A stretch of DNA of 64,000 nt, taken from an uncultured Phycisphaerae bacterium (GTDB taxonomy: Bacteria > Planctomycetota > Phycisphaerae > UBA1845 > Fen-1342). This document shows positions 33,795 to 42,585 of this stretch, in pieces. Position numbers and translations under genes: made by a program. The notes under the pieces are model-generated. The model saw nothing but the letters and a program-made list of their open reading frames with translations. It had not been told where the DNA came from and did not search any database. Within the stretch, counting starts at the first letter, position 1; every line of letters begins with the position of its first letter. The DNA lies in contig CALGJV010000033.1 in NCBI GenBank assembly GCA_937928595.1, positions 1 to 64,000 of the forward strand. The letters are read 5' to 3'.

Positions 33795-34370
33795 ATGACT
33801 CGGGCGGACGCGCGGAGGCTCGTGCCGGGACTGGCCTTGGTGCTGCTGCTGCCGCTGTGCGGCTGCATGTCCGCGGTCAAGCAGGCCTACTACGAAGTGA
33901 AGGGCGCCGAGGGCGACGTGCGGCTGCTGAACGACATGGCCCCGGAGGCCCTGCGGACGTTCGGCGCGGTGCAGTTCACACCGGTCACGACCGCGCTGCC
34001 GCCGCGGTATTGCCCGCCGGCCGTGCTTGAGGAATACGACCGCTGCGCGCGGCTGGCGGTCACCGCGCTCAAGCCGCATTTTCCGGGCGCGGGCCCGGCC
34101 CTCACCATCGACAGCGAGTTGCTCTACAGCCAGGGCAAGGGTCTGCTCAGCGCGGGGCTGCTGATCACCCGGCTGCGGATGCGCGACGAGCAGGGGAACC
34201 TCGTCGTCGATGCGCTGCTGCGCTCCGAGAGCAAGTCGTTCCGCGAGGGGCGCGGGGAGCACCTCGCGGCGTCGTCCATCGAGGCCCTGATCCGGTGGCT
34301 CCGCGTGCAGAAGGAACGGACCGCGGACGACTCGTCGCCGCCCCCCCCAAACGCCGCGACAGCCGGCTGA
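33795..34370 (+). CDS. Hypothetical lipoprotein
   Basis: 191-residue lipoprotein with a signal peptide ending in a lipobox LCGC (about 21-24). The mature part has no recognised domain. It contains a mixed alpha-beta pattern ending in an Arg-rich helix and a Pro-rich tail (SSPPPPNAATAG). ATG 33795 follows GGGAG by eight bases. It probably shares an mRNA with the YebC gene and ends 21 bases from the convergent alkaline phosphatase gene. Confidence 0.75.
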   Translation: MTRADARRLVPGLALVLLLPLCGCMSAVKQAYYEVKGAEGDVRLLNDMAPEALRTFGAVQFTPVTTALPPRYCPPAVLEEYDRCARLAVTALKPHFPGAGPALTIDSELLYSQGKGLLSAGLLITRLRMRDEQGNLVVDALLRSESKSFREGRGEHLAASSIEALIRWLRVQKERTADDSSPPPPNAATAG

Positions 34371-34391
34371 CCGCCCCCCGCCCGGGCGCGG

Positions 34392-35903
34392 CTACACCCA
34401 GTGCGGCTGTGTGATGCGCGGGCCCTGCGCGACGTAATGCCCCGCCGCCGCGGCGGTCATCTTCGGGTTGCGGTGCCGGATCCCGAACAGGTCCGTCACC
34501 GCTTCGAACGCGTCCGTGAGGGGGTGCAGCCCCGCGAACCGGTCCGCGCCCGGCCCCAGCGCCGTCAGCAGCACCGGGTCGGACGTGTGCGACACGCCGG
34601 TCCAGCCGACCCCGTAGTGGTTCGAGAGCACTTCGCCCAGCACTCCAACGAGGTTCGCATGCTGGCGGCCGAGCACCGGCGGCAGCCGGCCGCCGCCCGC
34701 CTCGCGCAGCAGCGTGACTTCGGCCGGCTTGAGCTCCAGTCCCGTCGCCTGCCGCAGGACTGTGCCGACGGCCTCGTCCCCGGCCTGCTCCTTCCAAAGC
34801 TGCGCGAGCCGGCCGCGGAGCCGGTCGAACGATTGCGTCGCCCCGGCGACGCGCGCAAAGGCCTTGTTGGTGGCGTCGTAGTCCTCGCCGCCCATGCCGT
34901 TCAGCCCCGGGTTCGAGTTGCCGTGGTCGGACGTGACGATGACCAGCGTGTCGCCCCGCGCGCGGGCGAACTCCAGCACGACCCCCAGCGCGTCGTCGAA
35001 CGCGAGCTGATCCCAGAGCTGCGCCGCGATGTCGTTGTTGTGGGCTGCATGATCCACCCGGGCCCCTTCCACCTGGAGCAGGAAACCCGTCTCCTCCGCC
35101 GCCAGCGCCGCCAGCGCCGCCCGCGTCATCTCGGCCAGCGTCGGCACGCGCTCGGTCAGCTCCGCCGTGTGGCGCTGATCCAGCGTGTACGGCAGATGCC
35201 CCTTCCCGAACGTCCCCAGTAGTCGCGGCGCCGCCCCGACCGCCTGCAACTCCGCCCGCGTCGTCACGCACGCGTAGCCGGCCGCGGCGAACTCGCCGCG
35301 CAGATCGCGCCGGTCGGCCCGCTCCTGCGCGTCGAAGTACTCCCGCCCGCCCCCCAGCAGCACGTCCACCTGCCCCAGGTATTGCGTGGCGATCGTCGGC
35401 TGGTCCTCGCGCGTCTTCACCGCGGCCGCGAACCCCGCCGGCGTCGCGTGCGTGATCGTCGCCGTCGTCACCAGGCCGACCCGCCGGCCCGCCGCGCGCA
35501 CCAGCGGCGCCAGCGGCGTCAGCGCCGTGCCGTCGGGCAGCATGTTGACGGCCCCGTTGAACACGCGCTGCCCGCTGCCCCACGCCGACGAAGCCGCCGC
35601 CGAGTCCGTAACCAGCGAGTTGAGCGAGTAGGTCTCAAACAGCCCGTGCACCACACCGGCCGCCGCGAGCAGGGCGTACCAGTGCGTACCGGTGTCGCGC
35701 ACCTGCCGCGAGAACACGTCCGCCAGCGCCGGCACGGCGATGCTCATGCCGTCCGACACCATGAAGACGATGTTCCGCGGCCGGGCGGCGGGGCGCGTCT
35801 CGGGCTCGCCGCCGCCCCGGGCCGCCGGCGCGAGGCCGGCCAGGCCGGTCAGAGCCCCCAGTTCGATCAGTTCGCGTCGGGTCAGGCCATGCGAGCGGCT
35901 CAT
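34392..35903 (-). CDS. Alkaline phosphatase with Tat signal
   Basis: 503-residue PhoA-superfamily phosphatase. It begins SRSHGLTRRELIELGALTGL, a twin-arginine export signal. The metal site appears as MVSDGMS (Asp, about 49), the nucleophile serine in TDSAAASS (about 98-105), VDHAAHNND (His ligands) and TSDHGNSN (Asp/His). It should release phosphate from esters outside the inner membrane, with zinc and magnesium cofactors. TATACT at 35956-35961 on this strand is a probable -10 box. No pho-box was identified. Confidence 0.93.
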   Translation of the reverse strand: MSRSHGLTRRELIELGALTGLAGLAPAARGGGEPETRPAARPRNIVFMVSDGMSIAVPALADVFSRQVRDTGTHWYALLAAAGVVHGLFETYSLNSLVTDSAAASSAWGSGQRVFNGAVNMLPDGTALTPLAPLVRAAGRRVGLVTTATITHATPAGFAAAVKTREDQPTIATQYLGQVDVLLGGGREYFDAQERADRRDLRGEFAAAGYACVTTRAELQAVGAAPRLLGTFGKGHLPYTLDQRHTAELTERVPTLAEMTRAALAALAAEETGFLLQVEGARVDHAAHNNDIAAQLWDQLAFDDALGVVLEFARARGDTLVIVTSDHGNSNPGLNGMGGEDYDATNKAFARVAGATQSFDRLRGRLAQLWKEQAGDEAVGTVLRQATGLELKPAEVTLLREAGGGRLPPVLGRQHANLVGVLGEVLSNHYGVGWTGVSHTSDPVLLTALGPGADRFAGLHPLTDAFEAVTDLFGIRHRNPKMTAAAAGHYVAQGPRITQPHWV

Positions 35904-35955
35904 GCGTCCATCCTGTGCGGTTGCGGTCCGGGATCGTGCGTCACACCCTCCGGGG

Positions 35956-35961
35956 AGTATA
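35956..35961 (-). promoter_or_regulatory. -10 box (TATACT) of the alkaline phosphatase gene
   Basis: TATACT on the minus strand, 53 bases before the start codon, in the divergent gap with prmC. Confidence 0.4.
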
Positions 35962-36085
35962 GCTCCCGCGGGCCGCGCAGAATGTCAGATTTGCGTTAGC
36001 ATCCGCGCGTCCGCGGGCCGACCGGCGGACGGGCGGCCGCGCCCCAGGAGCCGGGCGGGGCGCGGCACGCGTCGGGCGGGCGCGT

Positions 36086-36091
36086 TATAGT
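36086..36091 (+). promoter_or_regulatory. -10 box (TATAGT) directly before prmC, leaderless arrangement
   Basis: TATAGT ends only six bases before the prmC ATG. Since transcription normally starts about seven bases after the -10 box, the mRNA would begin at or near the start codon. No Shine-Dalgarno sequence is present. Confidence 0.45.
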
Positions 36092-36097
36092 GCCCGT

Positions 36098-37003
36098 ATG
36101 GCTGCCGGAACGGATTCCGCCCCCTGGACGATCGCGCGCCTGCTGGACTGGACCCGCGCGCATTTCGCGCGACTCAAACTCGAATCCCCCCGGCTGTGTG
36201 CCGAGCTGCTGCTGGCGCACGCGTTGGGCTGCGAGCGGATCCGCCTGTATACCCGCCACGACGAAGTGCCCGGGCCGGCCGCGCTCGACGCGTTCCGCGA
36301 GCTGGTCCGGCAGGCGGCCGAGGGCCGCCCGATCGCGTACCTCACCGGCACGAAGGAGTTCTTCGCGCTGCCGCTGGAGGTCACGCCGGACGTGCTGATC
36401 CCCCGGCCCGAGACGGAGATCCTCGTCGAGCGGACCATCGATCTCGTGCGCAAGGCGTCGGGGCCGCGACGCATTCTGGACCTGTGCACGGGCAGCGGCT
36501 GCATCGCGATCGCGCTGGCGCGGCACCTGCCGGACGCGACGCTGCTGGCCAGCGACGTGTCGCCCGCCGCGCTGGCGGTCGCGCGGCGCAACGCCGCGCG
36601 GCACGGCGTCGCGGACCGCATCGAGTTTCGCGCGGGGGACCTGTTCGAGCCCTGGCGGACGCCGCCCGCCGCGCCGTGCGATATCGTGGTCTGCAATCCG
36701 CCGTACGTCGCCACCGTCGACGCGCCGGTCGCGCCGCAGGTGCGGGCCTGGGAGCCCCACACCGCGCTGTTCGCCGGACCGGACGGGTTGGCCGTGATTC
36801 GCCGGGTGCTGGCCGAGGCCCCCGCCCGGTTGACGTCCGGCGGGCACCTGCTGCTGGAGATGGGGTTCGACCAGGCCCCGGCGGTGCGGCGGCTCGCGGC
36901 CGGCCCGGTCTGGGGCGAGGCCGCGGTGTACCGTGACGGGGCCGGGCACGAGCGCGTGCTGCATGTCCGGTTGGTCGCGGCGGACGCGGCCCGGGTGGCG
37001 TGA
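36098..37003 (+). CDS. prmC: Peptide chain release factor N5-glutamine methyltransferase
   Basis: 301-residue PrmC/HemK, which methylates the GGQ glutamine of release factors. The N-terminal helical domain is followed by LTGTKEFFALPLEVTPDVLIPRPET (in part: VLIPRPETE), SAM motif LDLCTGSGCIAIAL (about 128-141) and the NPPYV motif (about 206) that contacts glutamine. Length is close to the family's. murA begins 19 bases after its stop. There is no ribosome site, but a TATAGT box lies immediately upstream. Confidence 0.94.
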   Translation: MAAGTDSAPWTIARLLDWTRAHFARLKLESPRLCAELLLAHALGCERIRLYTRHDEVPGPAALDAFRELVRQAAEGRPIAYLTGTKEFFALPLEVTPDVLIPRPETEILVERTIDLVRKASGPRRILDLCTGSGCIAIALARHLPDATLLASDVSPAALAVARRNAARHGVADRIEFRAGDLFEPWRTPPAAPCDIVVCNPPYVATVDAPVAPQVRAWEPHTALFAGPDGLAVIRRVLAEAPARLTSGGHLLLEMGFDQAPAVRRLAAGPVWGEAAVYRDGAGHERVLHVRLVAADAARVA

Positions 37004-37022
37004 AGGCGCGAAGGAGACGACC

Positions 37023-38309
37023 ATGGGACTGCCCTACTTCGAAATCAACGGCGGCACGCGGCTGCGGGGCACGGTGCGCGTCAGCGGCGCCAAGAACGCC
37101 GCGCTGCCGATCATGGCGGCCGCGATCCTCTGCGAGGGCGAGGTGATCCTGCGCGACGTGCCGCGCGTCGCGGACGTGTTCTCGCTGGCCGAGCTGCTCA
37201 TCAAGCTCGGCGTGGACGTCGAGCGGCGGGCCGACGGGGCGCTGCGGCTGGTCACCCGGGACGAGATGAACTGCCGGGCCGAGTACGACATCGTGCGCAA
37301 GATGCGCGCGTCGATCTGCGTGCTCGGTCCGCTGCTGGCCAAGCGGCACCAGGCGCAGGTCTCCATGCCGGGCGGCTGCGCGATCGGCGACCGGCCGGTC
37401 GACCTGCACCTGCGGGCCATGCGGCTGCTCGGGGCGGACGTGGACCTGGTGGCCGGCGACATCGTGGCCCGTGCCAAGCGGCTGCGCGGCCGCGAGATCT
37501 TCCTCGGCGGCCCGTTCGGCTCGACCGTGCTGGGCACGGCCAACGCCATGATGGCGGCCACGCTGGCCGAGGGCGTCACCGTCATCGAAATGGCCGCCTG
37601 CGAGCCGGAAGTGGCCGACCTGGCCAACTTCCTGAACAAGTGCGGCGCGTCGATCAGCGGGCACGGCACGCCGCGGATCGTGGTCGAGGGCGTGCGCGAG
37701 CTGCACGGCTGCGAGTACACGATCATCCCCGACCGGATCGAGGCCGGGACGCTGATGGTCGCGGGCGCGATCACCAACGGCGAGTTGACGCTCGAGAACT
37801 GCCGCCTCGATCACCTGATGGCGTTCGTCGACCGGCTGGCCGCGATCGGCGTGAACGTCGAGAAGACCGACAAGGGCGTGGTCGTTTCGTCGGCCCGGCG
37901 ACTGGAGCCGGTGGACGTCACGACGCAGCCGTTCCCCGGCTTCCCGACCGACCTCCAGGCGCAGCTCATGGCGCTGCTGTGCGTGGCCGACGGCAACAGC
38001 ATCATCACCGAAAAGATCTTCCCCGACCGTTTCCTGCACGTGGCCGAACTGAACCGGATGGGGGCCCACCTCCGCAAGGAGGGCCCGACGGTCATCGTCG
38101 AGGGCGTCAAACGGCTGGTCGGTGCGCCGGTGATGGCGTCGGACCTGCGGGCCTCGGCCGCGCTGGTGCTGGCCGGGCTGGCGGCCCGGGGCACGACGAA
38201 GGTCAACCGGATCTACCACCTGGACCGCGGCTACGAGCGCTTCGACGACAAGCTCCGCGCCGTGGGCGCGGACATCACGCGCAAGGAAGGCGGTGACGAC
38301 GCCGGCTGA
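37023..38309 (+). CDS. murA: UDP-N-acetylglucosamine 1-carboxyvinyltransferase MurA
   Basis: 428-residue MurA, first committed enzyme of peptidoglycan synthesis, adding enolpyruvate to UDP-GlcNAc. The KN pair of the active site (SGAKNAALP, about 21-29), the catalytic cysteine C119 in [11 protein letters not shown] (the fosfomycin target position), and the C-terminal [16 protein letters not shown] are all present. ATG 37023 comes right after prmC. Together with murJ upstream it shows a normal peptidoglycan pathway, a point of interest if the host is a planctomycete. Confidence 0.95.
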   Translation: MGLPYFEINGGTRLRGTVRVSGAKNAALPIMAAAILCEGEVILRDVPRVADVFSLAELLIKLGVDVERRADGALRLVTRDEMNCRAEYDIVRKMRASICVLGPLLAKRHQAQVSMPGGCAIGDRPVDLHLRAMRLLGADVDLVAGDIVARAKRLRGREIFLGGPFGSTVLGTANAMMAATLAEGVTVIEMAACEPEVADLANFLNKCGASISGHGTPRIVVEGVRELHGCEYTIIPDRIEAGTLMVAGAITNGELTLENCRLDHLMAFVDRLAAIGVNVEKTDKGVVVSSARRLEPVDVTTQPFPGFPTDLQAQLMALLCVADGNSIITEKIFPDRFLHVAELNRMGAHLRKEGPTVIVEGVKRLVGAPVMASDLRASAALVLAGLAARGTTKVNRIYHLDRGYERFDDKLRAVGADITRKEGGDDAG

Positions 38310-38322
38310 GCCGTCGCCGGCG

Positions 38323-39621
38323 TCAGCGCGACTTCGCGTGCACCCCCGCGGCCACCGACGCCGCCCCGGCCAGATCCAGCGGAAACGCGCTGCCCACGCC
38401 GTTGTGGCACCGCAGACACACGAAATCCAGTGTCTGCGCCGCCCGCCCCGCCGCGTCCTTCCGCACCTGCGCGCCGCCGGCCGCGAACATCTGCGTGTAG
38501 TCGGCCGCCGTCGCGTCGATCCGGAAGATGTGCGAGCGCACGTCGCCCATGCGGCCCAGCGCTCCGACGACCGCGGCCGTCGCCGCCGAGACGTTCCGCG
38601 CGGCGTAGGACATGTGGCAGCTCTCGCACGTCAGCGCTTCGGTGTAACCGCCGCGCCGGAAGACCTTGCCCGCGTGCAGCGCCATGTTCACGTCGGGGTG
38701 GCAGTCGGTGCACTGGTTCCGCAGGGCCCGCGCGCGGTCGTACGTGACCGAGTGGTGCGGGTCGTGACAAAAACCGCACTGAAACCCCGCGTGCCCGCCG
38801 CTGGCCCGCAGCTCCGCGGCCTGCGTCATGCCGCTGACGTAGCCCCCGTCGGCCACGATCACGTCCGGGTCCCCGCCGAGCGTGTGGCACTCCTGGCAGG
38901 TTGTGCCGGCCAGGTCCACATACAGGTCGCGGGCCGCCGCGTTGTTCGGGTGGCGCGACGCCGGGCCGTGGCAGGCTTCGCACTGCACGCCGGGCTCGGC
39001 CCAGGTCCCCCCGATGCCCGGGCGGCCGTCCTGCGGCCGCGGGTTGGACGCCGAGAGCGGCCGGGCGCCGGTGACATGACACCGGAAGCAGTCGTAGGAG
39101 AGCGGCAGCGGCGCGACCTGCTCCGGGCGAAACGAAGCGAAGCCGGCCGCGGTGCCGTTGGCCGGCAGCGTGAGCGCCCAGGCGGTGTTCACGCCCGCGG
39201 TGCCGTCGGTCATCAGGTATCCGTCGGCGTCGATGAAGAAGGCGCCCTGGAGGTAGCCGCCGATCACGTAGCTGATGTCGCTCCAGCGGCGACCGGTCGG
39301 CGGGTTCGGGACGCCGGCCCGCGTGCCGGCGGCCGGGTAGACCGGCGGGCTGCTCCCGCTGCGCTTGAGTGCCTGGGCGTGCCCGTGCGTGCTGATTTCG
39401 CGGGCCAGCGGCGCGTGGCAGCCGGTGCAGGCGAACGCGCCGATGTACGTCGCGCCGCCGTTGGTCGGGTCGGTCGTGTTCTGGTAGTTGCCGGGCACGG
39501 GGGCGGGGGGCTGTGGCGCCGGGCACGCCGTCAGCAGCACGACGAGTCCGGACAGCACCGCCGCCGCGCCGGCGCGCCACGCCACGAAGCGTCCACCGCC
39601 CTGCCTGTCTGTCGCTCGCAT
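38323..39621 (-). CDS. Octaheme c-type cytochrome lipoprotein, cytochrome c554-like
   Basis: 432-residue lipoprotein (lipobox LTAC, Cys33) with eight CXXCH haem sites at about residues 65, 178, 214, 242, 282, 304, 332 and 402. The FRCH...[11 protein letters not shown] arrangement resembles the cytochrome c554/multiheme family. A 109-residue gap between haems 1 and 2 holds a strand-rich insert. It is last in the minus-strand arm of a divergent cytochrome cluster, 40 bases after the NHL-cytochrome gene. It would carry electrons in the periplasm or on an outer-membrane face. No clear catalytic-site variant such as CXXCK is present, so a transfer rather than reductase role is more likely. Confidence 0.88.
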   Translation of the reverse strand: MRATDRQGGGRFVAWRAGAAAVLSGLVVLLTACPAPQPPAPVPGNYQNTTDPTNGGATYIGAFACTGCHAPLAREISTHGHAQALKRSGSSPPVYPAAGTRAGVPNPPTGRRWSDISYVIGGYLQGAFFIDADGYLMTDGTAGVNTAWALTLPANGTAAGFASFRPEQVAPLPLSYDCFRCHVTGARPLSASNPRPQDGRPGIGGTWAEPGVQCEACHGPASRHPNNAAARDLYVDLAGTTCQECHTLGGDPDVIVADGGYVSGMTQAAELRASGGHAGFQCGFCHDPHHSVTYDRARALRNQCTDCHPDVNMALHAGKVFRRGGYTEALTCESCHMSYAARNVSAATAAVVGALGRMGDVRSHIFRIDATAADYTQMFAAGGAQVRKDAAGRAAQTLDFVCLRCHNGVGSAFPLDLAGAASVAAGVHAKSR

Positions 39622-39661
39622 GCCGGCTCCCGATGTTCAGCGGAGCGCGGGGGCGCCGCGC

Positions 39662-41704
39662 TCAGTGGTGGTGACATTCCATGCAAAGCTCGATCCATTC
39701 GGTGCGCAACGCGCTGCGCCGGTCCTGCGGATTGCGGGCCAGCGCCCCCAGCTCGCTCCCTTCCGGAAACAGCCCGGCGTAGTGCGGGTTGTGACACGAG
39801 TAGCAGGTCACCCGGTCCTGCCCCAACGGCAGCCGCGCCGGCCCCCGGCCGTCCTGCGCCGCCCGCCACGCCAGCTCCTCCCGCGTCGCGTCCGGGTGCT
39901 TCAGCCGCAGATCGCGCATGACCATCCATTGGCGGATGCGCGGCGTCACCGGCCGGTCGACGTGTCCCTGCCGCGACAGGTCCCAGTGCGGGCTGTGGCA
40001 GTTAAGGCAGATGTCCGACGACTCCGAACGCAAGTGCGGTCGGAACTGCCGGCGGCCGTCCGCGGGCACCTCGGGCACGCGCGTGTGGCAAAACAGGCAG
40101 GCGTCCTGACGGACGCGGCCGTCCGCATCGCGCTGGCGGTGCGGGCTGAAACGCCCGCCGAGGTCGGTGCTGTGGCAGATGGTGCAGTACTCGAGCGCCC
40201 GCTGCGGGTCATAGTCCCGCAGCAGCATCGGGTTCAGCGCCGGCCGCCGCGCCTGCGGACTGCAATGGCGGGCGATGTCGTGGCAGGTCAGGCAGCCGAT
40301 CAGGTCGTTGTGCGTGGGCCAGTCCGTCGGCGTCGCGATCCGGTCGGTCCTCCGCGGGCGACCGATCGGATGCGGGTCGGCCGGCGCCTGGTTGCCGTCG
40401 TGGCACTTCAAACACAGCGCGTCCACCCGGCCCGGCGGGATCGGCTCTACGCGGTCGCCCGCCATCGCGTGACAACGGTTGCACCGCTCCGGCGACCAGT
40501 GCGGGTTGAGGGCCTCCGATCCCGGGAAAGTGGCACGCCCGCCCACGCCCGGCCCATAGGCCGCCCAGGCCGTCTCCGCGCGCAGACGCTCGAGGTCGTC
40601 CGGCGTGTACCCCAGCCACGCGTAGACCCGCAGCCCCGGCCGCTCCAGCGCCTCCGCCACGATCACGTAGTACCGCGGCTGCACGCCCGCCGGCAGCGGA
40701 TGCTCCGTCGGCGGAACGCTCGGCACGATCGCGATGCCCGCCGGCAGCGCCAAGGCGCCGACGCCCGTCCCCGGCTCCCCGAAGGCCATCAGGACCCGCC
40801 CGTCCGCCGCGAACACCTGCACCCGCTGCGAGAACGCGTCGGTGACGAAAATCGTGCCGTCCGGACCGACCGCCACGTCCCGCGGCCGCCCCAGATCCCC
40901 GACGCTGTCGCCGGGCTGACCCAGGCTCCGCAGGAAGCGCCCGTCGGGCGCGAAAAACTGGAGCCGGCCGTTGAGCACATCGACGACGCACACGCTGCCG
41001 TCCGGGCCCCGGGCGACGCTGCGCGGGTACGAAAACTCGCCCGCCTCGCGGCCGGGCCGGCCGATCGTGCGTTCGTGCGCCCCGCTGTCGGCCGCGAAGA
41101 TCTCGATGGTGTGGGCCGTCGCGTTGGTGAGCCAGACGCGGCCGTCGCACACCGCGCCGCCGCCGACGCGGAACGGCCGGCCATCGAGCGTGTACTGCCG
41201 GAGCGTGTCGCCGGCGGCACTGACGCGGCGGGCCCCGCCCTGGTCGCACAGCAGCCGCGAGCCGTCGGGGAACACGTCCACCGCGAAGGGCCGGTCCGGC
41301 GAAGGCACGACGCGCTCCTCGGTGAGGCGATCGCGGGCGGCGTCCCAGCGGAGCAGCGCGCCGAGCACTGGATCGCAGATCAGCAGCCCGCCGTCAACCG
41401 GCGCCAGCCCGGCCGGATTGGCGAGTGCCAGGCGCGCCGGCGGCTCGGCCCCGAACAGGATGTACGAGAGCTGCACCTCGGTTTGCGACGGCGGCGGGGC
41501 GCCGCGCACCGCGCCCAGCGCGATCACGCGCGGCGGCTGCGGATCGGGCGGGTAGGCGCGCCACACCGCAGACGGTCCGCCTGCCCGCCCGCCGGTCTCG
41601 CAGCCCGGCAACCACGGCAACAGGCCGGCGACCACGACGAGCGCCAGTCCCAGCGCCGCGCACGCCGGACAGCGCCGGACGATGTGAATCAGAGCCGATG
41701 GCAT
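39662..41704 (-). CDS. NHL beta-propeller fused to octaheme cytochrome c, lipoprotein
   Basis: 680-residue two-part protein. A signal sequence ends in a lipobox LPGC (about 32-35). Residues about 55-330 are NHL/SMP-30-like repeats ([30 protein letters not shown], then [11 protein letters not shown]), predicting a six-bladed propeller. The C-terminal half has eight CXXCH sites (CNRCH, CLKCH, CLTCH, CTICH, CLFCH, CLNCH, CYSCH, CMECH) and ends two residues after the last. The start overlaps the upstream tetraheme gene by 16 bases, so translation is coupled. The propeller may dock the haem part to a partner or surface; this is inference. Confidence 0.88.
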   Translation of the reverse strand: MPSALIHIVRRCPACAALGLALVVVAGLLPWLPGCETGGRAGGPSAVWRAYPPDPQPPRVIALGAVRGAPPPSQTEVQLSYILFGAEPPARLALANPAGLAPVDGGLLICDPVLGALLRWDAARDRLTEERVVPSPDRPFAVDVFPDGSRLLCDQGGARRVSAAGDTLRQYTLDGRPFRVGGGAVCDGRVWLTNATAHTIEIFAADSGAHERTIGRPGREAGEFSYPRSVARGPDGSVCVVDVLNGRLQFFAPDGRFLRSLGQPGDSVGDLGRPRDVAVGPDGTIFVTDAFSQRVQVFAADGRVLMAFGEPGTGVGALALPAGIAIVPSVPPTEHPLPAGVQPRYYVIVAEALERPGLRVYAWLGYTPDDLERLRAETAWAAYGPGVGGRATFPGSEALNPHWSPERCNRCHAMAGDRVEPIPPGRVDALCLKCHDGNQAPADPHPIGRPRRTDRIATPTDWPTHNDLIGCLTCHDIARHCSPQARRPALNPMLLRDYDPQRALEYCTICHSTDLGGRFSPHRQRDADGRVRQDACLFCHTRVPEVPADGRRQFRPHLRSESSDICLNCHSPHWDLSRQGHVDRPVTPRIRQWMVMRDLRLKHPDATREELAWRAAQDGRGPARLPLGQDRVTCYSCHNPHYAGLFPEGSELGALARNPQDRRSALRTEWIELCMECHHH

Positions 41705-42393
41705 GTGAGGCACAGCTTGCTGCGGTCGTTGGACAGGTGCAACATCCCGGCGTGGCCGCGCGTGTTGTGGGCGTCGTGGCACGTCGTGCACTGAATTCGC
41801 CCGTCGGGCAGCCGCAGGCCCGCCGCCTCGACGGCCGCGACCGGGTGATACTCGGGGTTGTTGATGGGGTAGCGAATGCCGACCGGGTGGCTCCGCAGGC
41901 CCCGCGTGCCGAGGCGGCTGTTGCCGAGCTGTCCGGCGACGGAGATCGCATGCGCCGACGTGTAGACGTCGGGCGCCGTGACACCGTCGTGACACCCCAG
42001 GCACAGCAGCGACCAGCCGGTTAGCTCGATGCCGGGCGCCTGGTACGGCCGCAGCGGCTGGGCCGTGATCGGCCGCCGGTCGAGCGCCGGGGCGGCGGCG
42101 TTGATAACGTGCGGCTGGTGGCAGGGGAGGCACAACGCGCGACCGTCGGCCGCGCCGCGCGTGAAGTCGTGCTTGCTGCCGATCAGGCCGCTGGCCATCT
42201 CGAGCTCGGCCGGGGACGGCCCCAGCGCCCGCGGATCGAGCGGGGCGGGGGCGGTGGTCGGGGCCGGCGCGTCGACCGGGCGCGATGTCGGCGTGGAATC
42301 CTGGGCCGCGCGAACGACCCAGCCCACCCCCAGCGTCAGGGTGGCGACGAGCGCGGCCAGTCGAGGTCCGCGAGAGCGGGAAGCACGTGTCAC
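41689..42393 (-). CDS. Tetraheme c-type cytochrome with paired CXXCH motifs
   Basis: 234-residue exported cytochrome. A signal peptide (LAALVATLTLGVGWVVRAAQ) and a Pro/Thr linker precede GLIGSKHDF, the usual opening of doubled-CXXCH domains. Four haem sites follow: CLPCH, CLGCH, CTTCH and CLTCH. GTG 42393 has AGGAG seven bases upstream. It is the first gene after the 42437-42465 promoter and overlaps the NHL-cytochrome gene. Its size and four haems resemble filament-forming OmcE-like cytochromes in number only; the haem spacing points to the cytochrome c3/paired-CXXCH family. Confidence 0.85.
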   Translation of the reverse strand: MTRASRSRGPRLAALVATLTLGVGWVVRAAQDSTPTSRPVDAPAPTTAPAPLDPRALGPSPAELEMASGLIGSKHDFTRGAADGRALCLPCHQPHVINAAAPALDRRPITAQPLRPYQAPGIELTGWSLLCLGCHDGVTAPDVYTSAHAISVAGQLGNSRLGTRGLRSHPVGIRYPINNPEYHPVAAVEAAGLRLPDGRIQCTTCHDAHNTRGHAGMLHLSNDRSKLCLTCHRL

Positions 42394-42436
42394 CGAGAGG
42401 CTCCTGCCGGGCGCGACGGTGTCTCGCCGGCGGCGT

Positions 42437-42465
42437 ACTATACCGGCCGGCGCGGCGCGTGCCAA
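42437..42465 (-). promoter_or_regulatory. Sigma-70-type promoter of the minus-strand cytochrome operon
   Basis: On the minus strand TTGGCA (42460-42465), a 17-base spacer and TATAGT (42437-42442), each 5 of 6 to consensus. The predicted leader before GTG 42393 is about 37 bases. Confidence 0.65.
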
Positions 42466-42585
42466 TCACACTGTAGTAACTGATAGGAAAATCCGGCGAA
42501 GACTGGACAGGCGCGCGCGGCGGCGGTAGCCTGCCGGCCGCATCGGTCCGGCGCGGTCGAGTCGGACCCCCTGTCGGCGGAGTCC

